20,234 bases of DNA, taken from the IMG/VR virus record IMGVR_UViG_3300001798_000107, positions 1 to 20,234 of that record; one strand, written 5' to 3'. Of this stretch, positions 20,046 through 20,234 are shown one piece after another. Below the pieces are notes generated by a model. That model did no database searches. It was not told the origin of the DNA and was given only the letters and a program-made list of their open reading frames with translations. Position numbers and translations under genes: made by a program. This DNA is from a virus. Within the stretch, counting starts at the first letter, position 1. Every line of letters starts with the position of its first letter.

Positions 20046-20234
20046 GTGGCTGTAGATAAACCAACCTTAGAGATTGTAATCCAGAGGCTTGATCAGCTCA
20101 CCAAGCTTCAAGAGTCTCTTCTTTCATCCAACAACTCAGCCAGAAATCTAGAGACAACTTTCAACAGCATGAGGACGCTCGTTGGGCAGATCGCCGGCGA
20201 GACGGTCGCATTCAACAAAGCGATGGCTGGGGCA
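20046..20234 (+). CDS. Tape measure protein (N-terminal part, runs off the window)
   Basis: A GTG codon directly after the GT stop, with GGGGAAG about six bases before it, opens a frame of 63 codons to the window edge. The visible part (AVDKPTLEIVIQRLDQLTKL and on) is a helical, coiled-coil-like sequence typical of the N-terminus of tape measure proteins, and the position right after the chaperones fits. It should set tail length and later help DNA entry. Only the first 63 residues are visible. Confidence 0.75.
   Translation, partial: MAVDKPTLEIVIQRLDQLTKLQESLLSSNNSARNLETTFNSMRTLVGQIAGETVAFNKAMAGA

Noticed and set aside
1-20234. tRNA or rRNA genes
   Set aside because: I found no tRNA cloverleaf or rRNA-like stretch by eye; a dedicated tRNA scan could still be informative.

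Overview
The window is a piece of a tailed double-stranded DNA phage (Caudoviricetes). The tail tube, a frameshifted tail-assembly chaperone pair and the start of a tape measure gene point to a long-tailed, siphovirus-like particle. No host marker is visible and I cannot name host or species. Nothing seen is an integrase, repressor, ParA or ParB.

Layout. From 1 to 8740 every gene reads leftward. The right half of this arm (8740 to 3854) is one tight operon: a possible packaging protein, a 56-residue two-helix membrane protein, a PrimPol/SF3-helicase replicase, an unknown protein, a DUF1937/deoxyribosyltransferase-like protein, thymidylate synthase and a 21-residue lysine-rich microprotein. 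It ends at a strong hairpin terminator (3803-3836). The left half (3194 to 1) holds five small unknown genes separated by long control regions. From 8847 to the end every gene reads rightward in classical late order: large terminase, portal, spike-base protein, protease with a nested scaffold, decoration protein, major capsid, terminator, an acidic protein, head-tail joining proteins, tail terminator, tail tube, terminator, tail chaperones G/GT, tape measure. One small ribbon-helix-helix gene runs against this late operon at 18204-18425.

The most unusual part is non-coding. The gene-free stretch 1312-2106 carries a perfect 18-bp palindrome identical to the core of the universal bacterial chromosomal parS centromere (TGTTTCACGTGAAACA). 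Around it are four iteron-like repeats, a GTTAGANTCTAAC palindrome, five of the eight copies of a GANGGTGCCC element, a 15-bp inverted repeat and an AT-rich tract. This looks like a replication and/or partition locus, as in a phage-plasmid or a phage that borrows host ParB. A second gene-free stretch (3195-3853) has two divergent sigma70-type promoters, several palindromes, and a rightward transcription unit with no convincing protein that would carry a hairpin and five 16-bp GC-rich tandem repeats before reaching the terminator.

How it fits together: the leftward arm replicates DNA and supplies dTMP; the far-left genes and repeats probably control replication, partition or lysis-lysogeny choice; the rightward arm packages DNA and builds head and tail. 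All functions come from reading motifs and gene order; no database search was possible.
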